Shown here piece after piece: positions 1 to 5,613 of a stretch of DNA of 6,446 bases (the first letter of the stretch is position 1; each line of letters starts with the position of its first letter). A program made the position numbers and the translations under genes. A model generated the notes under the pieces. That model worked only from the letters and a program-made list of their open reading frames with translations. It ran no database searches and was not told the DNA's origin. The DNA is from Candidatus Fermentithermobacillaceae bacterium UBA3951. GTDB taxonomy: Bacteria; Bacillota; Sulfobacillia; Fermentithermobacillales; Fermentithermobacillaceae. Location of the stretch: the NCBI GenBank assembly GCA_002385465.1, contig DGDN01000112.1, positions 1 to 6,446 of the forward strand, read 5' to 3'.

Positions 1-299
1 TCTTGGAAGACCATGGCGATCTTCTTCCCCCGGATCTTGAGCCACTCTTTTTCGGTCTTGAACTTAGCCAGGTCCTCACCCTCAAACATGATGGAACCGG
101 AATCAACCCAGCCGTTGGCGTCAAGCATGCCCAGGAATGTCTTGGTGAAAACGCTCTTCCCGGAACCGGACTCTCCGACGAGGGCCACGGTCTGGCCTTC
201 ATACAGGTCCAAGGAAGCCTGGCGAACGGCCGTAAGAACCTGGCCCCTCAGGCTGAACTTCACGACTACGTCTCTTGCTGACAAGATGGGTTCACTCAT
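1..299 (-). CDS. oppD: Oligopeptide ABC transporter ATP-binding protein, OppD/DppD type (partial, N-terminal 99 residues)
   Basis: This is the N-terminal part of the ATPase that powers peptide import through the OppB-OppC channel at the inner face of the membrane. The start is ATG at 297-299, preceded by a perfect AGGAGG (308-313) with an 8-nt spacer. The visible protein begins MSEPILSARDVVVKF and has the Walker A motif GESGSGKS at residues 42-49. The DSGSI(M)FEGEDL segment that is typical of OppD/DppD proteins follows, and the Q-loop glutamine (MVFQ) lies at the window edge. The signature (LSGGQ) and Walker B motifs lie outside the window. It follows oppC after only 12 bases, and its ribosome binding site overlaps the oppC stop codon, so translation is probably coupled. 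Assignment to the peptide/nickel family ATPases is firm. The exact substrate cannot be read from this fragment. Confidence 0.93.
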   Translation of the reverse strand, partial: MSEPILSARDVVVKFSLRGQVLTAVRQASLDLYEGQTVALVGESGSGKSVFTKTFLGMLDANGWVDSGSIMFEGEDLAKFKTEKEWLKIRGKKIAMVFQ

Positions 300-311
300 C
301 GCTTCTTCCTC

Positions 312-1280
312 CTAGTAGTGATTACGAGGATCGGCAGCGTCGGAAAAAGCGTTGCCCATCACGTAGAATGATATTGTTATGATGGATAAGACCACCGCAG
401 GGAATATGAGCTGGTACCTGAGACTCGGCGACATGATAAGCCTCCTGCCTTCGTTTACCAAGTTCCCCAGAGAAGGCGTGTTCACCGGAAGCCCCAGTCC
501 AATGTACGTTAGGAAGACTTCCCACCCGATGGTACCCGGAATCGACAGCGCAATGCGAAGCACGATTACCGAAACCAGATAGGGTAGGAGGTTCTTCGTA
601 ATAATGCGCGACGTGGGAGTACCCAAACACCGCGAGGCCAAGTTGTACTCGCGATCTCGTATGATGATGATCTGGTTCCTCACAAAGCGAGCCATCCCAA
701 GCCATCCGGTCGCGCACATGGCGAAGATCATCGTCTTGAAACTCGGCCTCATTATGTACGCCAAGAGCGTCAACACGATCGTGGTCGGGATATTGTTGAT
801 GACGTTGTATATCTCCGTGATGAGGGCATCCAGTTGCCTCACGTACCCCCAAAGGGCCCCGAAAAGTATCCCAAAACCCACTTCCCATATCCCGACGATG
901 AACGCGATAAGGAGGGAGGTCCTGGTCCCCGACCAAATCCGCGACCAAAGGTCCTGGCCGATTGAGTTGGTACCAAACCAGAACTCAGAGTCGGGAGGGT
1001 GGTTCATGAGCTGTCGGCCCGTGTTCGGGTCGAGGTAGACTTTGGTCGGGTCCTTCTGATTGGGCAGGTAAGGCTGGATGAACGTGAACGCCAAGAGCGT
1101 AATCATGGCGCATAGGCAAAACACGGCGCTCTTATTCTTGAGGAACATCCGTATGGTAGAACCCCAGTAAGAGTAATCCGAATAGCCTATCCTTTCTCCC
1201 GCTTGCTCATCAAACTTCGCGAACTCGAACAGGGAGAGGTCTTCTATGGCTTGTACCGTCTCCATTTCTTTGGCGCCCAT
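312..1280 (-). CDS. oppC: Oligopeptide ABC transporter permease, OppC/DppC type
   Basis: This 322-residue inner-membrane permease forms half of the translocation pore with OppB. A soluble N-terminal region of about 45 residues is followed by the OppC_N segment (MFLKNKSAVFCL, about residues 45-56) and the first membrane helix (about 52-72). The family hallmark FWFGTNSIGQDLWSRIWSGTR sits at about 100-120 (typical form: FGTDxxGRDxxSRxxxGxR). More membrane helices follow, and the cytoplasmic EAA loop that contacts the ATPase lies at about 209-234 (REYNLASRCLG...LLPY). The C terminus ends ADPRNHY, close to the usual DPRxR ending. Length is normal for the family. The ATG start at 1280 overlaps the oppB stop codon by one base (TAATG), with AGGAGG at 1293-1298 inside the end of oppB, which indicates translational coupling. 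Peptide rather than nickel or another substrate is inferred from the neighbouring binding protein. Confidence 0.95.
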   Translation of the reverse strand: MGAKEMETVQAIEDLSLFEFAKFDEQAGERIGYSDYSYWGSTIRMFLKNKSAVFCLCAMITLLAFTFIQPYLPNQKDPTKVYLDPNTGRQLMNHPPDSEFWFGTNSIGQDLWSRIWSGTRTSLLIAFIVGIWEVGFGILFGALWGYVRQLDALITEIYNVINNIPTTIVLTLLAYIMRPSFKTMIFAMCATGWLGMARFVRNQIIIIRDREYNLASRCLGTPTSRIITKNLLPYLVSVIVLRIALSIPGTIGWEVFLTYIGLGLPVNTPSLGNLVNEGRRLIMSPSLRYQLIFPAVVLSIITISFYVMGNAFSDAADPRNHY

Positions 1281-2224
1281 TATCTTGCTCCCCCTCCTCT
1301 CACGAGTTTGATGCGAGGATCGACGATGGCCATCGCGAGATCCCCGAGGAATAACCCAATGATGCCTACACTGGAGAAGATAAGTACCAGAGCCTGGACC
1401 AACGTATTATCCTGGCGGCTGATGGCGTCTACGAGAAGACCTCCCATCCCCGGAATTGAGTAGAGGGACTCGATGTAGATGGAACCGGAGATTGTGAAAA
1501 GCACAGACGCCGGCAAATACTGCGCCATGGGGACGAAGGCGTTTCTCATGACGTGCTTCACCATTATGGCGGCACCCGACATCCCCTTAGCCCTGGCCAG
1601 CCTGATATAGTCCTTATTCAGCTCATCCACCATGTAACGCCTTAGCCACATGGCGTTACCGGCAATGCCGCCCAGAGACATCGATACAACGGGCAAGATC
1701 CAGCTTATTGGCCTGAACCGGTCGAAGAGGATGGGGAGACGAGCCATCCTTGAAACGTAAAGCTGTATGAAAATAAGGTATACCGCAGCCGGTACCGCGT
1801 TAATGAAGACTATATAACACGTGAACAGCCTGTCGACCCACTTGCCTTTGAACCGGGCTTGGGTGACCCCCATAGCGAGACCGAGAGTAAGCGATATACA
1901 CAATGCCCCGAGTCCGAAACGCACCGAGTAGGGGATCTTGGCTGCCAGTATGGTAGTGATGTCGACTTTGGGCCTGTACACAACGGACTTGCCCAGGTCC
2001 AACCTTAGGAGACTTGCATAGAAGTTCCGGAGCTGAACATGCCAGGGGTCGAGTAGGCCCATACTCCGAAGTATGTTCTCTCTTTGCTCCGGAGTAAGTT
2101 TGTCGTAGTTTTCTTCGAAGTAGCCTTCAGCGGGGAGGAGTCGCATCAAAAGGAACACAACCGTAATTACGATGAACACCGTCACCGCTGACTGCAAGAG
2201 TCGCCTCAAAGTATATTTCAGCAT
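1280..2224 (-). CDS. oppB: Oligopeptide ABC transporter permease, OppB/DppB type
   Basis: This 314-residue inner-membrane permease is the partner of OppC. The N terminus MLKYTLRRLLQSAVTVFIVITVVFLLMRLLP has the standard layout of the family: a basic start, one membrane helix (about 10-30), then a periplasmic segment containing LTPEQRENILRSMGLLDPWHVQ. Helices follow at about 102-121, 135-157 and 174-190. The EAA loop that docks on the ATPase is at about 205-231 (DYIRLARAKGM...MRNAF). Near the end are the family signatures IESLYSIPGMGGLLVDAISRQD (about 251-272) and a terminal DPRIKL (302-307). Length is typical and the reading frame is intact. The ATG at 2222-2224 has only a weak ribosome binding site (GAGAGG about 12 nt upstream), much weaker than the one of oppA. 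This fits lower permease than binding-protein synthesis. Confidence 0.95.
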   Translation of the reverse strand: MLKYTLRRLLQSAVTVFIVITVVFLLMRLLPAEGYFEENYDKLTPEQRENILRSMGLLDPWHVQLRNFYASLLRLDLGKSVVYRPKVDITTILAAKIPYSVRFGLGALCISLTLGLAMGVTQARFKGKWVDRLFTCYIVFINAVPAAVYLIFIQLYVSRMARLPILFDRFRPISWILPVVSMSLGGIAGNAMWLRRYMVDELNKDYIRLARAKGMSGAAIMVKHVMRNAFVPMAQYLPASVLFTISGSIYIESLYSIPGMGGLLVDAISRQDNTLVQALVLIFSSVGIIGLFLGDLAMAIVDPRIKLVRGGGAR

Positions 2225-2257
2225 TTTTCCACGCAGCCTCTCGCATAGGTTTCCAGG

Positions 2258-2293
2258 AGAGAGAAGACCACCCGCAAGGGCGGTCTTCTCTCT
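2258..2293 (-). ncRNA. Intercistronic stem-loop between oppA and oppB
   Basis: A 16-bp stem with a 4-nt loop lies 18 bases after the oppA stop codon, in the 87-bp gap before oppB. Read on the minus strand, the arms are GAGAGAAGACCGCCC and GGGTGGTCTTCTCTC, plus one outer A-T pair, with loop TTGC. The only non-Watson-Crick position is a G-U pair in minus-strand RNA; in plus-strand RNA the same position would be an A-C mismatch. This favours function in the oppA transcript. No run of U follows the stem, so a classical intrinsic terminator is unlikely. Hairpins after the binding-protein gene are known in other ABC operons, where they protect the upstream mRNA from 3' exonucleases or cause partial termination. 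That role is inferred here. Confidence 0.7.
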
Positions 2294-2311
2294 TCACCTA
2301 AGCACGTTGCC

Positions 2312-4168
2312 TTACTGCCCTTGCGCGGCAAGAGCCGCAGCACGATCGGCCTGCCACTTGGCGTAGGCCTCGTTCCACTCATCCATATTCATGGGCTTAT
2401 CCATGATAATCTGGCCCTTCCACTTGTACATGTCCATACCGAAGGTGGCGTACGGCGCGGTGAAGGGCTCTACCTTGGTCGCCTGGTAACCACCGCCGCC
2501 CAAGCCGTAAGGAATGATGAAGGCTTCCTCAATCAGCCAGGCCTCGGCGATGGCGAACTTTTCGAAGCGCGTCTCAAGGTCGGTGACCTCGGCTTTAGCT
2601 TCTTCGACCAAGTTCTGATAGCGGCACAGCCCGTTGGGATCATCGTACCCTATAGCCTTCTCCGGCCAGTTGTAGTTCATCTTCGCAGGCGGATAGAACG
2701 GGTCGGAGTAGGTCTCAGGATCGCAGTAGTCGGGACCCCAGTTGCATTCCAGGAAGGCGTAGTTGCCCGTCCTCCTGTTGGCCAGGAAGTTGGTGCCGGG
2801 CATCGCAACCGGGATGATATCTATATAGTCCTGCCCGAGGAGCGATTCCAGCTGCTGCTCGACGACGATGCACCTTTGTGCCCACGAGGAGCTGGTCGAG
2901 TTGTAAGGCATCATGGCCTTGATGGGGAACTTGGCCTTGCCCTCCAGCTCGGCCTTGGCTTTGTCGCGATACTCCTTGGCGAGCTCAGGATCGAAGCTGT
3001 CCCTGTCGACGATGTCCTTCAAAGGACCGTATTGCGTGAAGTCCTTGCCGCCGTAGGACACGAAGTTCTTCGGCGTCACCGTGTTGATTATCTTGTTCTG
3101 CGGGTTGAAAGGCTCCGCCGTGAGCATGGCGGAAATCCTGTCCAAACCGTGGAACAAGGACTTCCGGAAGTTCTTGTTGTTCACAGCGATCTTCCAGTTG
3201 TCCGGTTCGTACTCCGCGTCGAACTGCGGGTCAAAGTTGAACGCGTAGAAGTAGCTGTAGGTTGAGGGAAGGACCGGCGTAACGATTTCCTTCTTTTCTG
3301 GATCGTTCATCCAGTCATTGAGGACCTCGGTAGATAGGCCGGTGCCGCTGATCTCGCCCTGGAGGAACAGGTCGGGAGCGAGAGTGCCGGCTTCCTTGTT
3401 GTACCGGTAGTACATGTTCTTAATGTAGATCTTGTCCTTATCCCAGTAGTGCTCGTTCTTTACGAGCGTCCTGTAGTCCTGGGGCACCCACTCGGTGATG
3501 CGGTAGGCTCCGTTGTACAGGATCTTGGTGTGGTCGGTTCCGAATTCCTCTCCGACCTCTTCCAGGAACTTGCCGTTAACGGGCAAGAACGAGACGTAGG
3601 TGAGCATCGTGAGGAAGTACGGGATCGGCCGGTTCAGCGTGTATTCCAACGTGTAGTCGTCGAGCGCTTTGATGCCGACCTGTTCCCAGTCGGTTATCTC
3701 GCCGTTATAGTACTCTTTGCCGTTCTTCACGGCCTCATAGACTATGTTGGCGTTCTTCGAGGCATTGGCGGGGTTGAAGCCGTACTTGTGGGCGGCTACC
3801 CAGTCATGAGCGGTGACTTCGGCGTACTCCTCGCCTTCGTACGTCACCCACTTGATGCCCGGCTTGATCTTGAACGTCCAGACAAGGCCGTCCTCGCTGA
3901 CTGTCCAGCTCTCCGCCAAGCACGGCTGGATAATACCTAGGTGGTTGTGCTCCACGAGCCCGTCAACCAGGTTGGTTGCCAGACCAAATTCAAGCGTGGT
4001 GCTTGTAACAAGGTAGTTCAGGCTGGTGAGCTCGCTGGAGTAGACGGCATAGTAGTCTTCAGACTCCCTAAGGGTCGTCTTCGGCGGCTCCGGCTCGGCA
4101 GACTGGGTGCATGCGGCAAGGCCCACAGCCATGGCCACGAGCAAGAGCGACGCTAGAAACTTCTTCAT
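2312..4168 (-). CDS. oppA: Peptide ABC transporter substrate-binding lipoprotein (SBP_bac_5 family)
   Basis: This 618-residue extracytoplasmic protein binds peptides and delivers them to the OppB-OppC channel. It starts MKKFLASLLLVAMAVGLAAC, a lipoprotein signal peptide with lipobox LAAC and the lipidated cysteine at residue 20. A short acidic/proline linker follows. SBP_bac_5 features are clear: CLAESWTVSEDGLVWTFKI and the following PGIKW (about 83-107), DDYTLEYTLNRPIPYFLTML (about 170-189), and LYNGAYRITEWVPQ leading into a KNEHYWDKDKI segment (about 217-247). It is somewhat longer than E. coli OppA (543 residues) and ends in an Ala/Gln-rich tail (AKWQADRAAALAAQGQ). The ATG start has an excellent ribosome binding site (AAGGAGG, 4175-4181, 6-nt spacer). 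It is the first gene of the operon, as is common for binding proteins that are needed in excess. Family and location are firm; oligopeptide specificity is inferred, and dipeptides or other small ligands cannot be excluded. Confidence 0.93.
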   Translation of the reverse strand: MKKFLASLLLVAMAVGLAACTQSAEPEPPKTTLRESEDYYAVYSSELTSLNYLVTSTTLEFGLATNLVDGLVEHNHLGIIQPCLAESWTVSEDGLVWTFKIKPGIKWVTYEGEEYAEVTAHDWVAAHKYGFNPANASKNANIVYEAVKNGKEYYNGEITDWEQVGIKALDDYTLEYTLNRPIPYFLTMLTYVSFLPVNGKFLEEVGEEFGTDHTKILYNGAYRITEWVPQDYRTLVKNEHYWDKDKIYIKNMYYRYNKEAGTLAPDLFLQGEISGTGLSTEVLNDWMNDPEKKEIVTPVLPSTYSYFYAFNFDPQFDAEYEPDNWKIAVNNKNFRKSLFHGLDRISAMLTAEPFNPQNKIINTVTPKNFVSYGGKDFTQYGPLKDIVDRDSFDPELAKEYRDKAKAELEGKAKFPIKAMMPYNSTSSSWAQRCIVVEQQLESLLGQDYIDIIPVAMPGTNFLANRRTGNYAFLECNWGPDYCDPETYSDPFYPPAKMNYNWPEKAIGYDDPNGLCRYQNLVEEAKAEVTDLETRFEKFAIAEAWLIEEAFIIPYGLGGGGYQATKVEPFTAPYATFGMDMYKWKGQIIMDKPMNMDEWNEAYAKWQADRAAALAAQGQ

Positions 4169-4361
4169 GCTTACCCTCCTTTTAGTATAGAAAAAAACTC
4201 TGTGCGACGAGACTTAGAGGGGAGGATGATGCTGATTCCCTCTGAGAATCACCCCCGTCCTTCAGGCAGGCAGATCGATAAGCCAAGACCTAGAAACCGA
4301 CACGCTGAAAACCGAGCTAATGACACAAAAAGTGTTTCGGCTCAGAGAGCGCTATTCCACG

Positions 4362-4390
4362 CCTATAATGGGAATTCCTTTCGCTGAAAA
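4362..4390 (-). promoter_or_regulatory. Possible promoter for the opp operon (proximal)
   Basis: On the minus strand, TTTTCA (4385-4390) and TATAGG (4362-4367) are separated by exactly 17 bases. Each matches the sigma-A consensus at 4 of 6 positions. Transcription from here would give an oppA leader of about 185 nt. The plus strand of the same place reads a perfect TATAAT (4364-4369), but without a matching -35 element or a gene downstream. The call rests on pattern only. Confidence 0.25.
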
Positions 4391-4463
4391 CAGAAATTTG
4401 GGCTTATGCTGGTTATTCATCACTGTGGCAGCAGTTAGAAGTCGTTTCGCTTTTCCTCATCAT

Positions 4464-4507
4464 GGATGAGTAACTCCATGGGATGAGTAATCTTAATGGA
4501 TGAGTTA
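4464..4507 (-). repeat. Three direct repeats of TTACTCATCC with a 17-bp period
   Basis: On the plus strand the decamer GGATGAGTAA occurs at 4464-4473 and 4481-4490, and GGATGAGTTA at 4498-4507. The period is exactly 17 bp. On the transcribed (minus) strand these read TTACTCATCC twice and TAACTCATCC once. The first copy is also part of an inverted repeat CTCATC-ATG-GATGAG (4456-4470). Regularly spaced direct repeats upstream of a transporter operon and near candidate promoters suggest a regulator binding array, but no known operator is recognised and a slippage-derived minisatellite is also possible. Confidence 0.6.
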
Positions 4508-4573
4508 TTTACGCGTTTTCAAACCAGTCTCCAACCCGGCCGGGGGAATGAGGGAACAGTATCTGCGAGCTCC

Positions 4574-4602
4574 ATAACGTCCTATAATATTTATTATGTC
4601 AA
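4574..4602 (-). promoter_or_regulatory. Possible promoter with a perfect -35 box, overlapping the GNAT remnant's end
   Basis: On the minus strand a perfect TTGACA (4597-4602) is followed after 17 bases by CGTTAT (4574-4579), which matches only half of the -10 consensus. The spacer is very AT-rich. The -35 box lies within the last codons and stop of the GNAT remnant. It would drive transcription towards oppA, with a leader of about 400 nt. Chance occurrence in AT-rich DNA is quite possible. Confidence 0.25.
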
Positions 4603-4860
4603 CTTATTATTTTCCGAGATGGCCAAGGCGTACTCCGAGCCGCTCTCCCGCCACTCTCCGTACGTGCTCATGTATCCATGTGCGGTTTCAATGAAACCCA
4701 GTTTCTCAAAGAATCTTCTACTCGCGAGGTTTGAGTCGTGAATGTGCGCGTGCAAGATTTGTACGCCCAATCTGCGCGCTACATCTACACACCGCCGGAC
4801 CAATCTGGTTCCCAGGCCGCGCCGTCTCAAGTCGGGTACGACCTTGTCGTCATTCTCCAC
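4594..4860 (-). pseudogene. GNAT-family acetyltransferase, C-terminal fragment (N-terminal half missing)
   Basis: The 88 codons from a GTG at 4858-4860 encode the acetyl-CoA-binding half of a GNAT N-acetyltransferase. Motif A appears as VVPDLRRRGLGTRLVRRCVD (R/QxxGxG/A pyrophosphate-binding loop at residues 12-17), followed by a strand and the NLASRRFFEKLGF segment (about 44-56) that is typical of GNAT motif B. A complete GNAT domain has about 140 or more residues; the N-terminal strands and helices that precede motif A are absent. The frame stays open upstream to a TGA at 4939-4941 (including NITIAEIYGERVEND), but contains no ATG, GTG or TTG start and no clear GNAT N-terminal sequence. A GGAGAG before the GTG could serve as a weak ribosome binding site, so a short expressed protein cannot be ruled out. 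A decayed gene truncated on its 5' side is the best reading. Confidence 0.75.
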
Positions 4861-5295
4861 CCTCTCTCCATATATTTCGGCGATCGTAATATTTCTGTTA
4901 GAGTGAGTTTCACCCGCCGGAGTCTGTTTCAGTAGGTTTCACCTAAATTAAGTCTAACCGAAGCAAGTGGAGCAAGTTCCGCTACCCGCGCCAGGTGCTG
5001 TTTTATTGGACAGCCCAGCATAAAGCCCCAATCTTCCAAGAATGCTTCCACCCGTGCACGGATCATCCCGGAATCTTTTCATATGTGCATGCTTCCGAGA
5101 AGACGCTTTCACCGGTGCATATTTCCCAGAAAACGCTTTCGCCGGTGCATATTTCCCACGGAACGCATCCACGGGTGCATGTTTCCCGCGAGTCATCACC
5201 ACCCGTGCAAGGATCCCAGGCCACCAACCCTGTCCCGGACGCTTCTTGACACTGTCTCAGCGCGGCTATAGACTCTGCAAAACATAACAGAGGAA
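4861..5295. other. 435-bp low-coding region between two GNAT remnants
   Basis: This stretch separates two divergently oriented, 5'-truncated acetyltransferase fragments. Its centre is a 30-bp tandem repeat array (5040-5220, listed separately). The left flank contains two GTTTCACC copies 29 bp apart (4907-4914 and 4936-4943) and a small AGCAAGT duplication (4962-4968 and 4971-4977). I find no transposase, integrase or clear terminal inverted repeats. Open frames exist in several phases because the repeat unit length is a multiple of three; none has a ribosome binding site or a recognisable protein family. Confidence 0.6.
5040..5220. repeat. Six-copy imperfect 30-bp tandem repeat array with a CACNNGTG core
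   Basis: Six adjacent units are visible: 5040-5070 (31 bp), 5071-5100, 5101-5130, 5131-5160, 5161-5190 and 5191-5220. Each centres on a short dyad: CACCCGTG (5049-5056), CATATGTG (5080-5087), CACCGGTG (5110-5117), CGCCGGTG (5140-5147), CACGGGTG (5170-5177) and CACCCGTG (5200-5207). Core spacing is 31, 30, 30, 30 and 30 bp. The outer half-sites are mostly kept while the two central bases vary. GTGCA is present in all six units, and GTGCAT with a following TTTCCC in the best-conserved ones (5101-5190); GCTTTC or GCTTCC precedes the core in several. The two middle units are most alike and the edge units have diverged. There are no unique spacers, so it is not a CRISPR array. It may be a regulator-binding array, a structural element or a minisatellite. 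Confidence 0.85.
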
Positions 5296-5511
5296 GTGAC
5301 CCACGCTATGAAGACCCTGCTCCGCTACGCGTTCCGGGAGCTTCGCATGCGTAAAGTCATTCTCAAAGTCTTCGGTTCCAACACACGCGCCCGGAAAGCC
5401 TATGCCGAGCTCGGCTTCAAGGAAGTAGGCCGGCTCAAGAGGCACATCCTCAAGGACGGAGTCTTCGAGGATGAGATCTACATGGAGGTCTTCTCCGAGG
5501 AGCTGAAGTAG
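5296..5511 (+). pseudogene. GNAT-family acetyltransferase (RimJ/RimL type), C-terminal fragment
   Basis: The frame encodes the C-terminal half of a RimJ/RimL-like (Acetyltransf_3) N-acetyltransferase: AMKTLLRYAFRELRMRKVIL (helix and strand after the acetyl-CoA loop), FGSNTRARKAYAELGFKEVG (the family's NxRAxxxYxxxGF motif) and then RLKRHILKDGVFEDEIYMEV, a typical end of such enzymes. The upstream acetyl-CoA-binding G-x-G-x-(G/A) turn (usually GKGYGTEA) and the whole substrate-binding N-terminal half are missing. In-frame sequence reaches only back to a TAG at 5269-5271 (TLQNITEEVT). The GTG at 5296 and ATG at 5308 are the only starts, and the nearby AGAGG is poorly spaced for both. It points away from the other GNAT fragment and converges on pyrE. 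It belongs to a different GNAT subfamily, so the two are not copies of each other. Confidence 0.75.
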
Positions 5512-5613
5512 ACGGACTCTCTTGCGCTCGAGGAGATTCACGTGTTTTCGTGATATAGTCAGACTGCGGCCAGATTGCTTGAGGACTTGTGGTTTGGCTT
5601 CCGGCTCGCTGAA
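5512..5613. other. 102-bp gap between convergent GNAT remnant and pyrE
   Basis: This gap separates the ends of two convergent frames. It contains only a weak inverted repeat, TCACG (5538-5542) and CGTGA (5549-5553) with a 6-base loop. No U-tract follows on either strand, so no terminator can be claimed. Confidence 0.5.

Larger units (their letters stand above)
4169..4593. other. 425-bp intergenic region upstream of oppA
   Basis: This stretch between the oppA start and the end of the GNAT remnant contains no convincing gene. It is more AT-rich than its neighbours. It holds the oppA ribosome binding site, two possible minus-strand promoters, three 17-bp-spaced direct repeats (listed separately), a perfect 10-bp palindrome CCCGGCCGGG (4535-4544) and a T-run of seven just upstream of oppA on the minus strand. 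A weak inverted pair (AGAGGG/CCCTCT, about 4216-4243) precedes the T-run, but the spacing is too large for a normal terminator. If oppA is transcribed from the upstream promoter candidate, its 5' untranslated leader would be about 400 nt. I recognise no known riboswitch or T-box in it. Confidence 0.6.

Noticed and set aside
322..948. 208-codon minus-strand frame inside oppC
   Set aside because: It is a shifted frame within oppC, with no recognisable family, while the oppC frame has full permease signatures.
2258..2293. Rho-independent terminator after oppA
   Set aside because: The stem is strong, but neither strand has a U-tract after it, and oppB follows in the same direction.
2321..3265. 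Long plus-strand frame of 314 codons
   Set aside because: It lies wholly antisense to oppA, whose protein, start site and family match are clear. The frame is a by-product of GC-rich codon usage.
4184..4243. Intrinsic terminator or attenuator before oppA
   Set aside because: There is a run of seven T on the minus strand, but the nearest inverted pair (AGAGGG/CCCTCT) ends more than 20 bases away and has a large loop.
4385..4399. CodY-like box near the proximal promoter
   Set aside because: Only about 8 of 15 positions match the AATTTTCWGAAAATT consensus, mostly on one side. This is too weak to claim, although CodY control of opp operons is known in Bacillota.
4352..4420. Short minus-strand frame MNNQHKPKFLFSAKGIPIIGVE upstream of oppA
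   Set aside because: It has no ribosome binding site and no known leader-peptide pattern; frames of this size are expected by chance.
4496..4741. 81-codon plus-strand frame
   Set aside because: It starts in the direct-repeat region without a ribosome binding site and runs antisense into the GNAT remnant; its translation resembles no family.
5040..5220. CRISPR array
   Set aside because: The units are adjacent and diverged throughout, with no unique spacers between identical repeats and no cas gene nearby.
4594..5511. The two GNAT fragments as an inverted duplication
   Set aside because: Their motifs belong to different GNAT subfamilies and the sequences are too unlike to be copies of one gene.
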